Shown piece by piece: positions 55,354 through 63,639 of a stretch of 64,000 bases of DNA (position 1 is its first letter; the number at the start of each line of letters is the position of its first letter). A program made the position numbers and the translations under genes. The DNA is from Butyrivibrio sp. VCD2006 (lineage in GTDB: Bacteria; Bacillota; Clostridia; Lachnospirales; Lachnospiraceae). Location: the NCBI RefSeq assembly GCF_000423925.1, contig NZ_KE384105.1:1-64000 (forward strand). The letters are read 5' to 3'. The notes under the pieces were generated by a model. It searched no databases. It had not been told where the DNA came from and was given only the letters and a program-made list of their open reading frames with translations.

Positions 55354-56363
55354 ATAAAACTTTCTGTTCGTTTCTGTACATTCTCCTGAAGATTTACAAA
55401 GAAAAGGAAATTATCATAAAGATGAAGGCTTCCATCAGGGAAAATATCAAGAACTTTAGGATACTGACTGGTATCAATACCCGTTACTACAAGTGAACCT
55501 CTTACCGGGTCAATATATGCACCGTACTTTCCCGCTTCCACGGAAAGAATCGCACCCGTCTTGCTATCCTGAGTAACAGTTCCTTTATTAAGCTTTTTAG
55601 AAGCCACTGTACTATCCGTTCTCCAGTTAAGAGGATTGATTGATATTGCCTTTGTTCCTGCAGGTATAACCATAGAATCTGTAACAGTTCCATCCTCACA
55701 GTCAAAACTTATTACAACACCGGTATCAGTCTCTTCCTTTGCAGGAACTATCTGCGGATACTTCGCTATCATATCTTCCGTCATGCTCCATCCTATTGCA
55801 TATACAGCAATCAGATTTTCTCTAAGATTTATAGCTCTTTCTTCACTTCCGCCATAGTATTCTTCAAGGAGCCTGTAGCACATATCTGCCCCCTGTGAGA
55901 AGCCTGCAAGAATAAGCGGTCTGCCGTTATTCTTATGTTCTATGTAATACTTAAACGCCGCTGATACGTCCATATATGCATTCTTCATTGCCTGCTCTTT
56001 TGCCGCAGAATCTTCCATGGCATAAACATTAATGGAAGCCTGCCTATAGTACGGAGCATATATCCTTGCTGTCTTTGCATAAATGGCCTGTTGCTGATTC
56101 ATGGCATTTCTGAATTTTGTTTTGTATTTTGGTGTAATAGCCGAATTGCTCTCACTGCTGGTATCTACTGTTGGCGCAACAATAAAGACATCCACGGAAT
56201 TCTCCAGATAAGCACCATCATACAGCCAGTTATCAGAAAGCGAGTAATCCAAAGGACTTGTGAAAGGCAGAACTTTTACTGCCTTAGCAGTAATTTTCGA
56301 AGGAAATGCTACCGCCATTATCAAAAGAATAGTCAACATTATTCTTAATCCCTTATTTCCCAT
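55323..56363 (-). CDS. DUF3089-type secreted alpha/beta hydrolase-like protein
   Basis: A 346-residue protein with a signal peptide (GLRIMLTILLIMAVAFPSKI). The DUF3089 features are SVDVFIVAPTVD near the start, YAPYYRQASINVYA and the nucleophile elbow LAGFSQGADMCYRLL. Members are suspected lipases/esterases but substrate is unknown. The C-terminal third is beta-rich. Transcribed alone, next to the recombinase terminator. Confidence 0.85.
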   Translation of the reverse strand: MGNKGLRIMLTILLIMAVAFPSKITAKAVKVLPFTSPLDYSLSDNWLYDGAYLENSVDVFIVAPTVDTSSESNSAITPKYKTKFRNAMNQQQAIYAKTARIYAPYYRQASINVYAMEDSAAKEQAMKNAYMDVSAAFKYYIEHKNNGRPLILAGFSQGADMCYRLLEEYYGGSEERAINLRENLIAVYAIGWSMTEDMIAKYPQIVPAKEETDTGVVISFDCEDGTVTDSMVIPAGTKAISINPLNWRTDSTVASKKLNKGTVTQDSKTGAILSVEAGKYGAYIDPVRGSLVVTGIDTSQYPKVLDIFPDGSLHLYDNFLFFVNLQENVQKRTESFIQKKVSSNAA

Positions 56364-56469
56364 TTGATTGCTCCTTTCTGATTACCATTTTTTAACAATA
56401 GATACAGTATCATTTTACCATTTTGCGTTTATTTCTTTTGTTAAAAATGTATAAATACCGTGATGTACA

Positions 56470-56509
56470 AAACAAAAACACACATTGGATACATTTTTCC
56501 AATGTGTGT
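56470..56509 (-). terminator. Terminator downstream of the serine recombinase gene
   Basis: ACACACATTGGA (56478-56489) and TCCAATGTGTGT (56498-56509) make a 12-bp stem, followed on the minus strand by TTTTGTTTT. Confidence 0.88.
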
Positions 56510-56519
56510 CTGTGTTTTA

Positions 56520-56578
56520 TATCATATTAAAATGCTTCAGTGCCTCAGTAATAGCCTTCTCCTTTTCCAGAGTTGTTC
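56520..56578 (-). pseudogene. Short tail fragment after the recombinase gene
   Basis: Directly after the recombinase stop, another frame reads TLEKEKAITEALKHFNMI and stops. It has no start or ribosome site. It looks like the last residues of a larger protein, perhaps a longer recombinase-associated tail or the 3' end of a target gene. Confidence 0.4.
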
Positions 56579-56582
56579 CTGG

Positions 56583-58343
56583 TTACCTCTTGAAACCATC
56601 AGTATCCATGCCCTCTAACGATATTTCTACCTTAACTTTCTTACTGGGTATCTCGCCCTTGGAAAGCAAGACGACCGTCTCGAGGCTTCTTTGATAGTCC
56701 CAACCAGAATCAGAAAGATCCACTTCCTGTGTCTCGGCCCCATTGTAGTATACCGGGAACCGAAATTTGATACTCTTCAAGAAGCGACCATCCTCCTGTT
56801 CCTCTTCAAAGATTTCAACACGCTCTACAAAAGAGTTAATAAAGCGCTTCTTTTCTGCATCTGTGAATTCACCGTATATTTTATCAAAGCTCTTAAGGAT
56901 GCGATAGATAGAGTCTTTGGAAAGCTGCCTCTTGTTTATGTTTTCGATTCTCAGGGAGATGGTATCAATCTCATCTTCTATTGCACCAATTTCCTCATAT
57001 AGCTTATTCATGCGCTCCTGCATATCATCATATTTTCTGTCATAGAACCTGTCACTAACATCAAGAGCGTCCATCTGCTCAGCCAGTTTATTCTTAGCAC
57101 CGATTGTCTGTCGAAGTCTGGTCAGACAGATTTCTCTTTCTTTTTCCAACTCTTCTGTATCTGTTTTTGCTCCCACTTTAGTTTTGAGAGCATCTTGAAA
57201 CTTTGGGTTATTGACGAGCTTATATATAACCTCTTCTACGGCAGCATTTACTTTATCCTGCCCCCATTGATGATGGTAGCTACAGTTATGACCATCGACT
57301 TTAAGCCTATGCTTACATGCATAATAGAAGAAATCCTTATAGTATGTGCCGTCAACTTTCTTTTTACGATTAACATTAGAATACATAGCGCCATGACAAA
57401 CAGGGCACCGTAATATTCCCGATAAAATATGTTCATGCTCAAGGCTATGCGTCTTTTCTCTTTTTACTCCAGTTTCTTTACGTTTTTGAGCTGCAAGTCT
57501 GAAGTCATCCTCTGAAATAATAGCCTCATGAATTCCATCATATAAATCATATTCGTCTTGTTTTACAACATGATATTCATTTCGCGTTCCTTGAATTTTC
57601 TCATTAGAGCGCCTGCCATAAGGCATCTTTCCCATATAAATAGGATTATCAAGCACCCCCTTTATGAAAGAACTTGCAAATGCATCAAGTGTATTATTCT
57701 GACGCTTTTTCTTCTTATATCCATGCGTGTTTAGGTAATCTGCCACACCATTGACACCCATATTGGTATGAATATACTTGTCAAAAATAATACGAATGAT
57801 TTCAGCTTCATCTTCTGCAATTATGAGTTCCCCGTTAACAAGCGTATATCCGTAGGGAGCAAAACCACCATTCCAGCGACCTTCTCTTGCTTTCTGCCTT
57901 CGTCCTTCCATTGTTTGAACAAGAATATTTTCTCGCTCAATTTCAGCGACAGCCGATAGAACTGAAATCATAAGCTTTCCTGCTTCCTTAGAACTATCTA
58001 TTCCATCTTCTACACAGATCAGATTAACACCATAATCCTGCATTAGCTGTAATGAACTGAGAACATCAGCTGCATTTCTTCCAAATCTTGACAACTTAAA
58101 AACGAGAACGTAGCTTATTCCATCCGCACCACTTGCGATTTCTTCAAGCATCCTTGAGAACTCCGGTCTACCATTTATATTCTTGCCGGAGTGGCCTGCA
58201 TCAGAAAACTCTTTTACAACTTCCATATCCTGATATTCAGCATATTTGGTTAGCTTATCTCGTTGGGCGTCCAAGCTATAACCGTCAACCTGAATTGCTG
58301 TAGAAACACGGGTGTAGATATAGCATTTTGTTTGTTTCTTCAT
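56583..58343 (-). CDS. Large serine recombinase
   Basis: A 586-residue site-specific recombinase. The catalytic domain (1-150) has Ser14 in YIYTRVSTAIQVDG and LVFKLSRFGRNAADVL with the active-site Arg; the recombinase domain (about 165-280) has GFAPYGYTLVNG and NPIYMGKMPYGRR; a zinc ribbon (about 310-370) has ILRCPVCHGAMYSN and YYACKH; a coiled coil (about 400-470) follows. AGGAGGA is 9 nt from the ATG, and the ORF6N gene ends 13 nt before it. It should integrate and excise the surrounding element without host factors. Confidence 0.95.
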   Translation of the reverse strand: MKKQTKCYIYTRVSTAIQVDGYSLDAQRDKLTKYAEYQDMEVVKEFSDAGHSGKNINGRPEFSRMLEEIASGADGISYVLVFKLSRFGRNAADVLSSLQLMQDYGVNLICVEDGIDSSKEAGKLMISVLSAVAEIERENILVQTMEGRRQKAREGRWNGGFAPYGYTLVNGELIIAEDEAEIIRIIFDKYIHTNMGVNGVADYLNTHGYKKKKRQNNTLDAFASSFIKGVLDNPIYMGKMPYGRRSNEKIQGTRNEYHVVKQDEYDLYDGIHEAIISEDDFRLAAQKRKETGVKREKTHSLEHEHILSGILRCPVCHGAMYSNVNRKKKVDGTYYKDFFYYACKHRLKVDGHNCSYHHQWGQDKVNAAVEEVIYKLVNNPKFQDALKTKVGAKTDTEELEKEREICLTRLRQTIGAKNKLAEQMDALDVSDRFYDRKYDDMQERMNKLYEEIGAIEDEIDTISLRIENINKRQLSKDSIYRILKSFDKIYGEFTDAEKKRFINSFVERVEIFEEEQEDGRFLKSIKFRFPVYYNGAETQEVDLSDSGWDYQRSLETVVLLSKGEIPSKKVKVEISLEGMDTDGFKR

Positions 58344-58356
58344 TTAGAACATCCTC

Positions 58357-59409
58357 CTATGGAAGTTGCAATAATCCATTTTGCAATAATTTCTTTATCA
58401 TCGGTTTATACTTATCTATTCCAAAATCTTCTACAATACTTGTGATACGACCACCTGCATCTTTTGACGATGCACCGCACAGAAATACACGTTCATCTTT
58501 TGTTCCGTAATCAAGAACAATAAATCTGTCATGAAAAATTCCACCGGTGTGCTGCATGGTGAGTTTAATATTAGGGTATTCTTTGCAGAAATCCGTATAC
58601 TCAACATTGTGAAGTTTACCACTCCCTATATTATCGCTGAATATTCTAATATCAGTTCCTGCAGGCGCATTTTTCAGTAACACCAGCGTTCTAAGACCTA
58701 TATAGTTATCGACTAAGTATATTGACTTTTTCGCTTGGCTGTATATGGAAGAATAAGCAACAGCGGCACTGCAATACTTAGTATTAAACATAAGCCATCC
58801 ATTATCTTCATTATTAACAAAACCATTCATCATATCTGCCAATTCTGATTTAGTAACTACCTCCCCCAGCTGTTCCATTACATCGGACATCTGCCTTTCA
58901 ACGGATCCTATATCCATACGCAAGTTTGAAATCTCTGAAGTGTTTTCCATAGTCTGTATCGAAATCTGCATAACCTCGCGCTGACCGATAAGGCTCTGAT
59001 TTCCAAGAATATAATCTTTCATTTTCTTAAAAGTTTTAACTAAGTCCTTACTCTGTTTTGCCGCAAGCTCTCCCTTCAGAATAGTCATTAGCATATAAAC
59101 GCCCTGTTCCGTAAAAACATTAGGAAGGTATCTTGAGCCGCCCCAACTTGAGGTCAAATTTTTTGACCTCAAGTCCTTCCATTCATCTCGAGTCAATTTG
59201 AAAGTAAACTCATTATCAAAGCGATCTTGATTATTTTTCACCTGCTGATTCAAAGCTTTTGTAGTATATCCGTATATTTCTGCCAAATCTGAATCAAGCA
59301 TCACCTTTACGCCACGTACCTCATATAGTTTTTCTTTCAAAAGTTCTTCCGTGATTTCTACTGGAACTATTTCAGTATTCTCAACCGCTTTCTTATTTTT
59401 ACCGTCCAT
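58357..59409 (-). CDS. ORF6N-domain protein with PLD-like C-terminus
   Basis: A 350-residue protein. The ORF6N domain (about 10-125) has LYEVRGVKVMLDSDLAEIYG, NNQDRFDNEFTFKLT and YLPNVFTEQGVYMLMTIL, typical of phage and element DNA-binding regulators. A helical linker follows (about 140-195). The C-terminal part (about 200-350) resembles a phospholipase-D-like fold, with HDRFIVLD where an active PLD has HxK-x4-D, and FLCGASSKDAG. The Lys is Arg, so it is probably not catalytic. The ATG at 59409 follows AAAGGA; a TTG frame to 59451 would run through a palindrome. Confidence 0.85.
   Translation of the reverse strand: MDGKNKKAVENTEIVPVEITEELLKEKLYEVRGVKVMLDSDLAEIYGYTTKALNQQVKNNQDRFDNEFTFKLTRDEWKDLRSKNLTSSWGGSRYLPNVFTEQGVYMLMTILKGELAAKQSKDLVKTFKKMKDYILGNQSLIGQREVMQISIQTMENTSEISNLRMDIGSVERQMSDVMEQLGEVVTKSELADMMNGFVNNEDNGWLMFNTKYCSAAVAYSSIYSQAKKSIYLVDNYIGLRTLVLLKNAPAGTDIRIFSDNIGSGKLHNVEYTDFCKEYPNIKLTMQHTGGIFHDRFIVLDYGTKDERVFLCGASSKDAGGRITSIVEDFGIDKYKPMIKKLLQNGLLQLP
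59146..59174. repeat. Palindrome inside the ORF6N gene
   Basis: ACTTGAGGTCAAA (59146-59158), a TTT centre and TTTGACCTCAAGT (59162-59174) are perfectly complementary. It encodes the LRSKNLTS stretch of the ORF6N domain and repeats the core of the upstream palindrome exactly. Confidence 0.85.
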
Positions 59410-59422
59410 ATTTTCCTTTCCA

Positions 59423-59455
59423 AATCTTGAGGTCAAATTTTTTGACCTCAAGATT
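59423..59455 (-). promoter_or_regulatory. Palindromic operator upstream of the ORF6N gene
   Basis: AATCTTGAGGTCAAA (59423-59437), TTT, TTTGACCTCAAGATT (59441-59455): 15-bp arms, 14 nt before the start codon. Its 27-nt core is identical to the palindrome within the gene. A regulator, perhaps the ORF6N protein, may bind both copies; alternatively the leader RNA folds into a strong hairpin next to the ribosome site. Confidence 0.65.
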
Positions 59456-59484
59456 CTATGTCTTAACCTTAATATTTAAAGTGT

Positions 59485-59781
59485 TCACTTCTGAACACTT
59501 TTTGAAGTCCCTGCAATTTTCTGCAGTTCTTTATAATATGCCAGATAGCGATAGGCTGTTCTTCTGCTGACATCCCCCTCTGCCACAATCTCCATAAGAG
59601 TCATGCCACTCTCATACTTCAATACGAAATCATTGTATGCTGCCATCCAAGCTTCATCATGTTTTTTGCGACCACCGAAGTTACGCTTTCGAAGCTTTTC
59701 ATTTTCCGCCTTAAGCTCGGCAACCTCTTTTTCTAATTCTTTTATTCTCTTAAGGGCTTCATCAAGAGTTGTAATCTTCAT
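59485..59781 (-). CDS. Small coiled-coil/HTH protein
   Basis: A 98-residue protein: a Glu/Lys-rich coiled coil (5-35, ALKRIKELEKEVAELKAENE), then a helix-turn-helix like that of resolvases or transposition regulators (YESGMTLMEIVAEGDVSRRT, AYRYLAYYKEL). GAGGTGG is 6 nt from the ATG. It lies between two other small element genes. Confidence 0.72.
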   Translation of the reverse strand: MKITTLDEALKRIKELEKEVAELKAENEKLRKRNFGGRKKHDEAWMAAYNDFVLKYESGMTLMEIVAEGDVSRRTAYRYLAYYKELQKIAGTSKSVQK

Positions 59782-59832
59782 CTTGTGCCACCTCGCTTTC
59801 TGACACCATTGTAATTCTGCACTGTGCCACTG

Positions 59833-60105
59833 TCAACTTGCTTTTTGGCACATACTCTTTTCTGATTTCATCCCTGAGTCTTGATTGTGATAACATTGCC
59901 TATAATAATCTTTGAGTCGGTTACCAATTTTTTCGTATGAATAAACAATTGTGACCGGCGTATTGCCAATATATACGCAATAGTCATAGTCTATATCATC
60001 CATAGCAAACTTACCGGCATACTTTTCAATTAGCTCAGCAAGTACATCGATGCATCTTTCAAAAGCTACATTACAAGATGGATTTTCAAAGTAATTCCTT
60101 CCCAT
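59833..60105 (-). CDS. Hypothetical small element protein
   Basis: A 90-residue protein (CNVAFERCIDVLAELIEKYA, FAMDDIDYDYCVYIGNTPVT). AAGGAG precedes the ATG. No family recognised. It occupies the place where a relaxase gene would be expected downstream of a MobC-like gene. Confidence 0.62.
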   Translation of the reverse strand: MGRNYFENPSCNVAFERCIDVLAELIEKYAGKFAMDDIDYDYCVYIGNTPVTIVYSYEKIGNRLKDYYRQCYHNQDSGMKSEKSMCQKAS

Positions 60106-60149
60106 ATTCTCCTTCCTTTCATCCTATTTTTTCGCTTTTCACAAATTGG

Positions 60150-60265
60150 CAAGCAGTGCATCGGTGTACACCTGATGCGATTTTGCTTGTTGGGGAGTGT
60201 GCCCCAATCCCCCTGATTGCCGATTTTCATCGACAAGCTACGCCTGCAAAGCAGGCTAAAAACGA
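60150..60265. other. oriT-like non-coding patch
   Basis: The sequence contains TTGGGGAGTGTGCCCCAA (60190-60207, 6-bp arms), a following CCCCC run and GCCTGC-AAA-GCAGGC near 60243-60257. GC-rich inverted repeats next to a MobC-like gene are typical of transfer origins of mobilisable elements. No coding frame is convincing here. Confidence 0.4.
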
Positions 60266-60267
60266 AG

Positions 60268-60618
60268 TCAATAAATGTCCAAATATTTGTTAAAAGTCTT
60301 TTCCACCTTCTTCAAAACTCGTTCATGATTCTCCTTCATATCTGAAATTGTTTTGCCATCTACAGTGCCACATGAATTGGCAACTTTTGCAATCTGGTTG
60401 ATATTGTTGCTGTCAATTTTTAGAAGTTTGATGATTTCTAATAACTCACTGAAGTCTATGTGAATGTAATATCCATCGATTGCCATCTTCCTAATATAGG
60501 CGCTCATGTTTTTGACTCCTATCTTCTCCATCCTGTCATGAATCATCTGCAATTCATTTTCAGGAATCTTGATATGAATCTGTTTGTTACATGGAACGTA
60601 TCCCTGATTTAACAACAT
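60268..60618 (-). CDS. MobC-like mobilization accessory protein
   Basis: A 116-residue protein with a ribbon-helix-helix start (NKQIHIKIPENELQMIHDRM), then GVKNMSAYIRKMAIDGYYIH and LKIDSNNINQIAKVANSCGT, typical of MobC/relaxosome proteins. It helps a relaxase nick oriT. GAGGAGG precedes the ATG. No relaxase gene follows, so the element is probably not self-mobilising any more. Confidence 0.85.
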   Translation of the reverse strand: MLLNQGYVPCNKQIHIKIPENELQMIHDRMEKIGVKNMSAYIRKMAIDGYYIHIDFSELLEIIKLLKIDSNNINQIAKVANSCGTVDGKTISDMKENHERVLKKVEKTFNKYLDIY

Positions 60619-60824
60619 TTGCTTTTCACCTCCTCTCGTTATCGTTGTTCATGGACTAATTATCCAAGATTTAGAAGCCCTACTCCGTATATCCAAGAGG
60701 TAGGAAATAGCTGCTCTTCTCAAAATTTTCCACGATATTGGAATTCATCATTTATAGCCAACTTACATTCTGTTATGATTTACATATACAAGAACTTTTG
60801 GAAAAGCACTGGGGGAATAAAGCA

Positions 60825-61637
60825 TTGAAGTGTAAATTATCAATTCAGGAAAAACTAAAAGATTTGAGAATAGAAAAAGGCCTGTCTCTGCAAGAATTGT
60901 CAGAGCAGACCGGAATATCCAGAGCATCACTTGGAAATTATGAAACAGATGATTACAAAGAAATCTCTCACAAGGCCATCATCACACTTGCAGATTTTTA
61001 TGGAGTAACATCAGATTATCTTCTGGGACTTACTGAAAATAGAGAACAACATCTATTTCCTATAGATGAACTTGGACTGGATGATGAAACTGTAGATTTA
61101 CTAAAAAGTGGGAAGCTTAATGTCAGATTGATTTGTGAAATGATTAAGCACCCGGATTTTATAAATTTTCTTTCGGACATGGAAATCTACGTTGATAATC
61201 TTGCCGGAATGCAATTTCGAAACATCAACAAAATGATTGAACAGACAAGAGTTCGGCTTCAAAATAAAGGCATTTCCGATGAAGATCATTACATGAAAAC
61301 CTTAGAAGCAGCAACCATATCTGAAGACAACTACTTCAACAATCTTCTTGGAAACGACATTGTCAAAATAGCAAAAGCTATACGAGATGCCCATGGCAAA
61401 GATGCAGAAACCGGTGATGCAACCACACCTGTTGACGATATCCTTGACTCATTTGAGGAATTAAAGACCGCCGACAATGTCACTCAGGCTCAGATGGTCA
61501 TGTATAGCAAACTCTTCAAAATCAATTTTACTAAGATGGATCCATACGAGTTCAAGACCTTTACCGACATTTTGCAGCGCTACTCTGATCTCTGCAAACC
61601 GGTTAAAGGAAATGGACGCGGGAAGAAGAAAAAATAA
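60825..61637 (+). CDS. XRE-family transcriptional regulator
   Basis: A 270-residue protein with an N-terminal HTH (SIQEKLKDLRIEKGLSLQEL, SEQTGISRASLGNYE) and a long helical C-terminal part that may sense a ligand or partner. The TTG at 60825 with GGGGG 9 nt upstream is the likely start; the frame continues upstream to 60738 without a ribosome site. Its stop is 2 nt from the convergent histidine kinase end. Probably part of the mobile element. Confidence 0.8.
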   Translation: MKCKLSIQEKLKDLRIEKGLSLQELSEQTGISRASLGNYETDDYKEISHKAIITLADFYGVTSDYLLGLTENREQHLFPIDELGLDDETVDLLKSGKLNVRLICEMIKHPDFINFLSDMEIYVDNLAGMQFRNINKMIEQTRVRLQNKGISDEDHYMKTLEAATISEDNYFNNLLGNDIVKIAKAIRDAHGKDAETGDATTPVDDILDSFEELKTADNVTQAQMVMYSKLFKINFTKMDPYEFKTFTDILQRYSDLCKPVKGNGRGKKKK

Positions 61638-61639
61638 TC

Positions 61640-62965
61640 CTAAAACAACACAGATATAGTCGTTCCTACCCCAGGTGCACTATCTAACTCAATTTTGGCA
61701 TCATGAATCTCAACTATGTGTTTTACAATCGCAAGACCAAGCCCTGTTCCACCTGTAGCTTTTGATCTGCTTTTATCAACACGATAAAATCGTTCAAAAA
61801 TTCGCTGCTGCTCTGAAGCAGGTATTCCTATTCCATTGTCCTTAACTGTAAGCGCAACCTGACCATCAATTGTTCCCACAGAAATCTTTACCTTGCCATT
61901 AGGATTATTGTATCTGATTGCATTCTGCCCCAGATTTTCAACCAACTCTTTGAGCATATCTTTGTTTCCGCAAACAATACTCGTTTTCCCCTCAAGCTCT
62001 ATTGTCACGTTTCTTTGTTTCGCATTAACTGATAAGACTTCCATACATTCTGAGACAGTCTCATATAAGTCAACCTCGGTAAAATGTAACTCAGAATCTT
62101 TCCTATCCAAATCCGAGAGTCTCAAAATATCATTTATCAATGCAAGTAATCTGTCGGCATTCTTTCTGATTTCCTGATAAAAATGATTCTGCTTCTCAGC
62201 GCCTACCATTCCTCCCTCTAACAATTCAGCATAACCAGAAATAGCGGTCAGCGGTGTCTTCAGCTCGTGTGAAACATTAGCCGTAAAATCCTGCCTGGCT
62301 TTTGCAGCAGATAAAATATCTGTATGCTGGGTGCGAAGCATTTCTGCCAAAGGATCCAATTCCCTGTACGGTGATTCATAATCAGCATTCTCCAAATTTT
62401 CCGCCATAATCTCTATTGGTTTTAAAAACTGTTTTGTAAGCAGATGAGAAATCGCTATGCAAATTGAAATGATAAGGAGAATAATTAATAAAATAATTGG
62501 TATCGCTGATATGAATACCGCCCAAATGCTCTGTGCATTGGTAGCAACACGAAGAACCGTTCCATTATCTAAACGCAACGCATAATAGAAAGTATCCTCA
62601 TTCATAGTGTCAGATCTTCTAACTGCTTCCCCTTCACCCTGTTCAAAAGCCGCCTGTATCTCTGGTCTGTCAAAATGATTTTGCAATAGCTCCGCTGAGG
62701 CATCATTGTCATATAAAACAGTTCCATCTTTATCAATCCAAGTTACACGCAGCTCATCTAAATCAGTAGATAAATCTATCTGATCTACATCAATATCTAC
62801 TGTTTCAAAATATTTGGTATCCTTTAGAAGTTTCGCACTGACAGATAGATCTGATCGCACCTGCCCCTCAAAGAGATTGTAATATATAATTGTAATTCCA
62901 ATAACTGTTGCGATAATTGCTAATATCGCAATTCCAACCAGTCTTATATTTATTCTTATTTTCAT
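61640..62965 (-). CDS. phoR: PhoR-like sensor histidine kinase
   Basis: A 441-residue kinase: membrane span (about 10-30), extracytoplasmic sensor (about 35-145), second span (about 147-170), linker, HisKA with DFTANVSHELKTPLTAI, HATPase with NLGQNAIRYN, DNGIGI and GGTGLGLAIVKHI. The layout fits PhoR/ResE-like kinases. Its ATG overlaps the stop of the response regulator by 4 nt. The phosphate-transport neighbour suggests it senses phosphate status. Confidence 0.92.
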   Translation of the reverse strand: MKIRINIRLVGIAILAIIATVIGITIIYYNLFEGQVRSDLSVSAKLLKDTKYFETVDIDVDQIDLSTDLDELRVTWIDKDGTVLYDNDASAELLQNHFDRPEIQAAFEQGEGEAVRRSDTMNEDTFYYALRLDNGTVLRVATNAQSIWAVFISAIPIILLIILLIISICIAISHLLTKQFLKPIEIMAENLENADYESPYRELDPLAEMLRTQHTDILSAAKARQDFTANVSHELKTPLTAISGYAELLEGGMVGAEKQNHFYQEIRKNADRLLALINDILRLSDLDRKDSELHFTEVDLYETVSECMEVLSVNAKQRNVTIELEGKTSIVCGNKDMLKELVENLGQNAIRYNNPNGKVKISVGTIDGQVALTVKDNGIGIPASEQQRIFERFYRVDKSRSKATGGTGLGLAIVKHIVEIHDAKIELDSAPGVGTTISVLF

Positions 62966-63630
62966 TCGATTACATATCCTACATTTCTCACGGTCTTGAT
63001 TCTACTACCATAATCCCCTAATTTTTGACGAAGAGTTTTTACATGCATGTCTATAGTTCTTGATTCCCCCTCGTAATCAGCTCCCCATACCTGCTCCATG
63101 ATAGTGTCACGGTTCAGTACGATTCCTTTGTTTAATACAAGAAAAGACAAAAACTCATACTCCTTATAGGTTAGCTCAACATGATTTCCACTGATTGTAA
63201 CCTCATGCTTTTCATTATTTATAACTAGTTCGTCCAGCCTAAGTTCTTTTATATCCTCAGCCTGAGTTCTACGAAGCAGGGCTTTCACCCTTGAGATTAG
63301 TTCCATAACCGAAAATGGCTTCTTGATATAATCATCAGCACCATCCTCAATTCCTCTAACTAAATCAAGCTCTGTTGTTTTAGCTGTAACCATAATCACA
63401 GGAAGCTTCTTTGTCTCAGGATTTTTTCTAAGCTTCTTTACTATTTCATTGCCACTCTCATCCGGAAGCATAATATCCACTAAGCATAAATCCGGAATCA
63501 CATCATTCATCTTGTCATAAAAATCTTTTGCACATGAAAATCCTAATACCTTATGCCCCGCATTTATGAGGGCCAGCTCTTCGATTTCCCTTATGCTGTC
63601 ATCATCTTCAATTATATAAATAAGCGCCAT
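62962..63630 (-). CDS. phoB: PhoB-like OmpR-family response regulator
   Basis: A 222-residue OmpR-type regulator: receiver (1-120) with IIEDDDSI, phospho-Asp in CLVDIMLPDESG and YIKKPF; winged helix (about 130-222) with LTYKEYEFLSFLVLNKG and SRTIDMHVKTLRQKLG. GGAGAG precedes the ATG. It starts 9 nt after the Na/Pi cotransporter gene and is coupled to the kinase, so phosphate uptake and signalling are co-transcribed. Confidence 0.93.
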   Translation of the reverse strand: MALIYIIEDDDSIREIEELALINAGHKVLGFSCAKDFYDKMNDVIPDLCLVDIMLPDESGNEIVKKLRKNPETKKLPVIMVTAKTTELDLVRGIEDGADDYIKKPFSVMELISRVKALLRRTQAEDIKELRLDELVINNEKHEVTISGNHVELTYKEYEFLSFLVLNKGIVLNRDTIMEQVWGADYEGESRTIDMHVKTLRQKLGDYGSRIKTVRNVGYVIE

Positions 63631-63639
63631 TCTTCTCTC

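Noticed and set aside
59410-59451. Longer ORF6N start (TTG at 59451)
   Set aside because: It would place the coding sequence through the palindrome; the ATG at 59409 has a good ribosome site.
60078-60293. 71-residue plus-strand frame
   Set aside because: It runs across the oriT-like patch, without ribosome site; the minus-strand genes on both sides are well supported.
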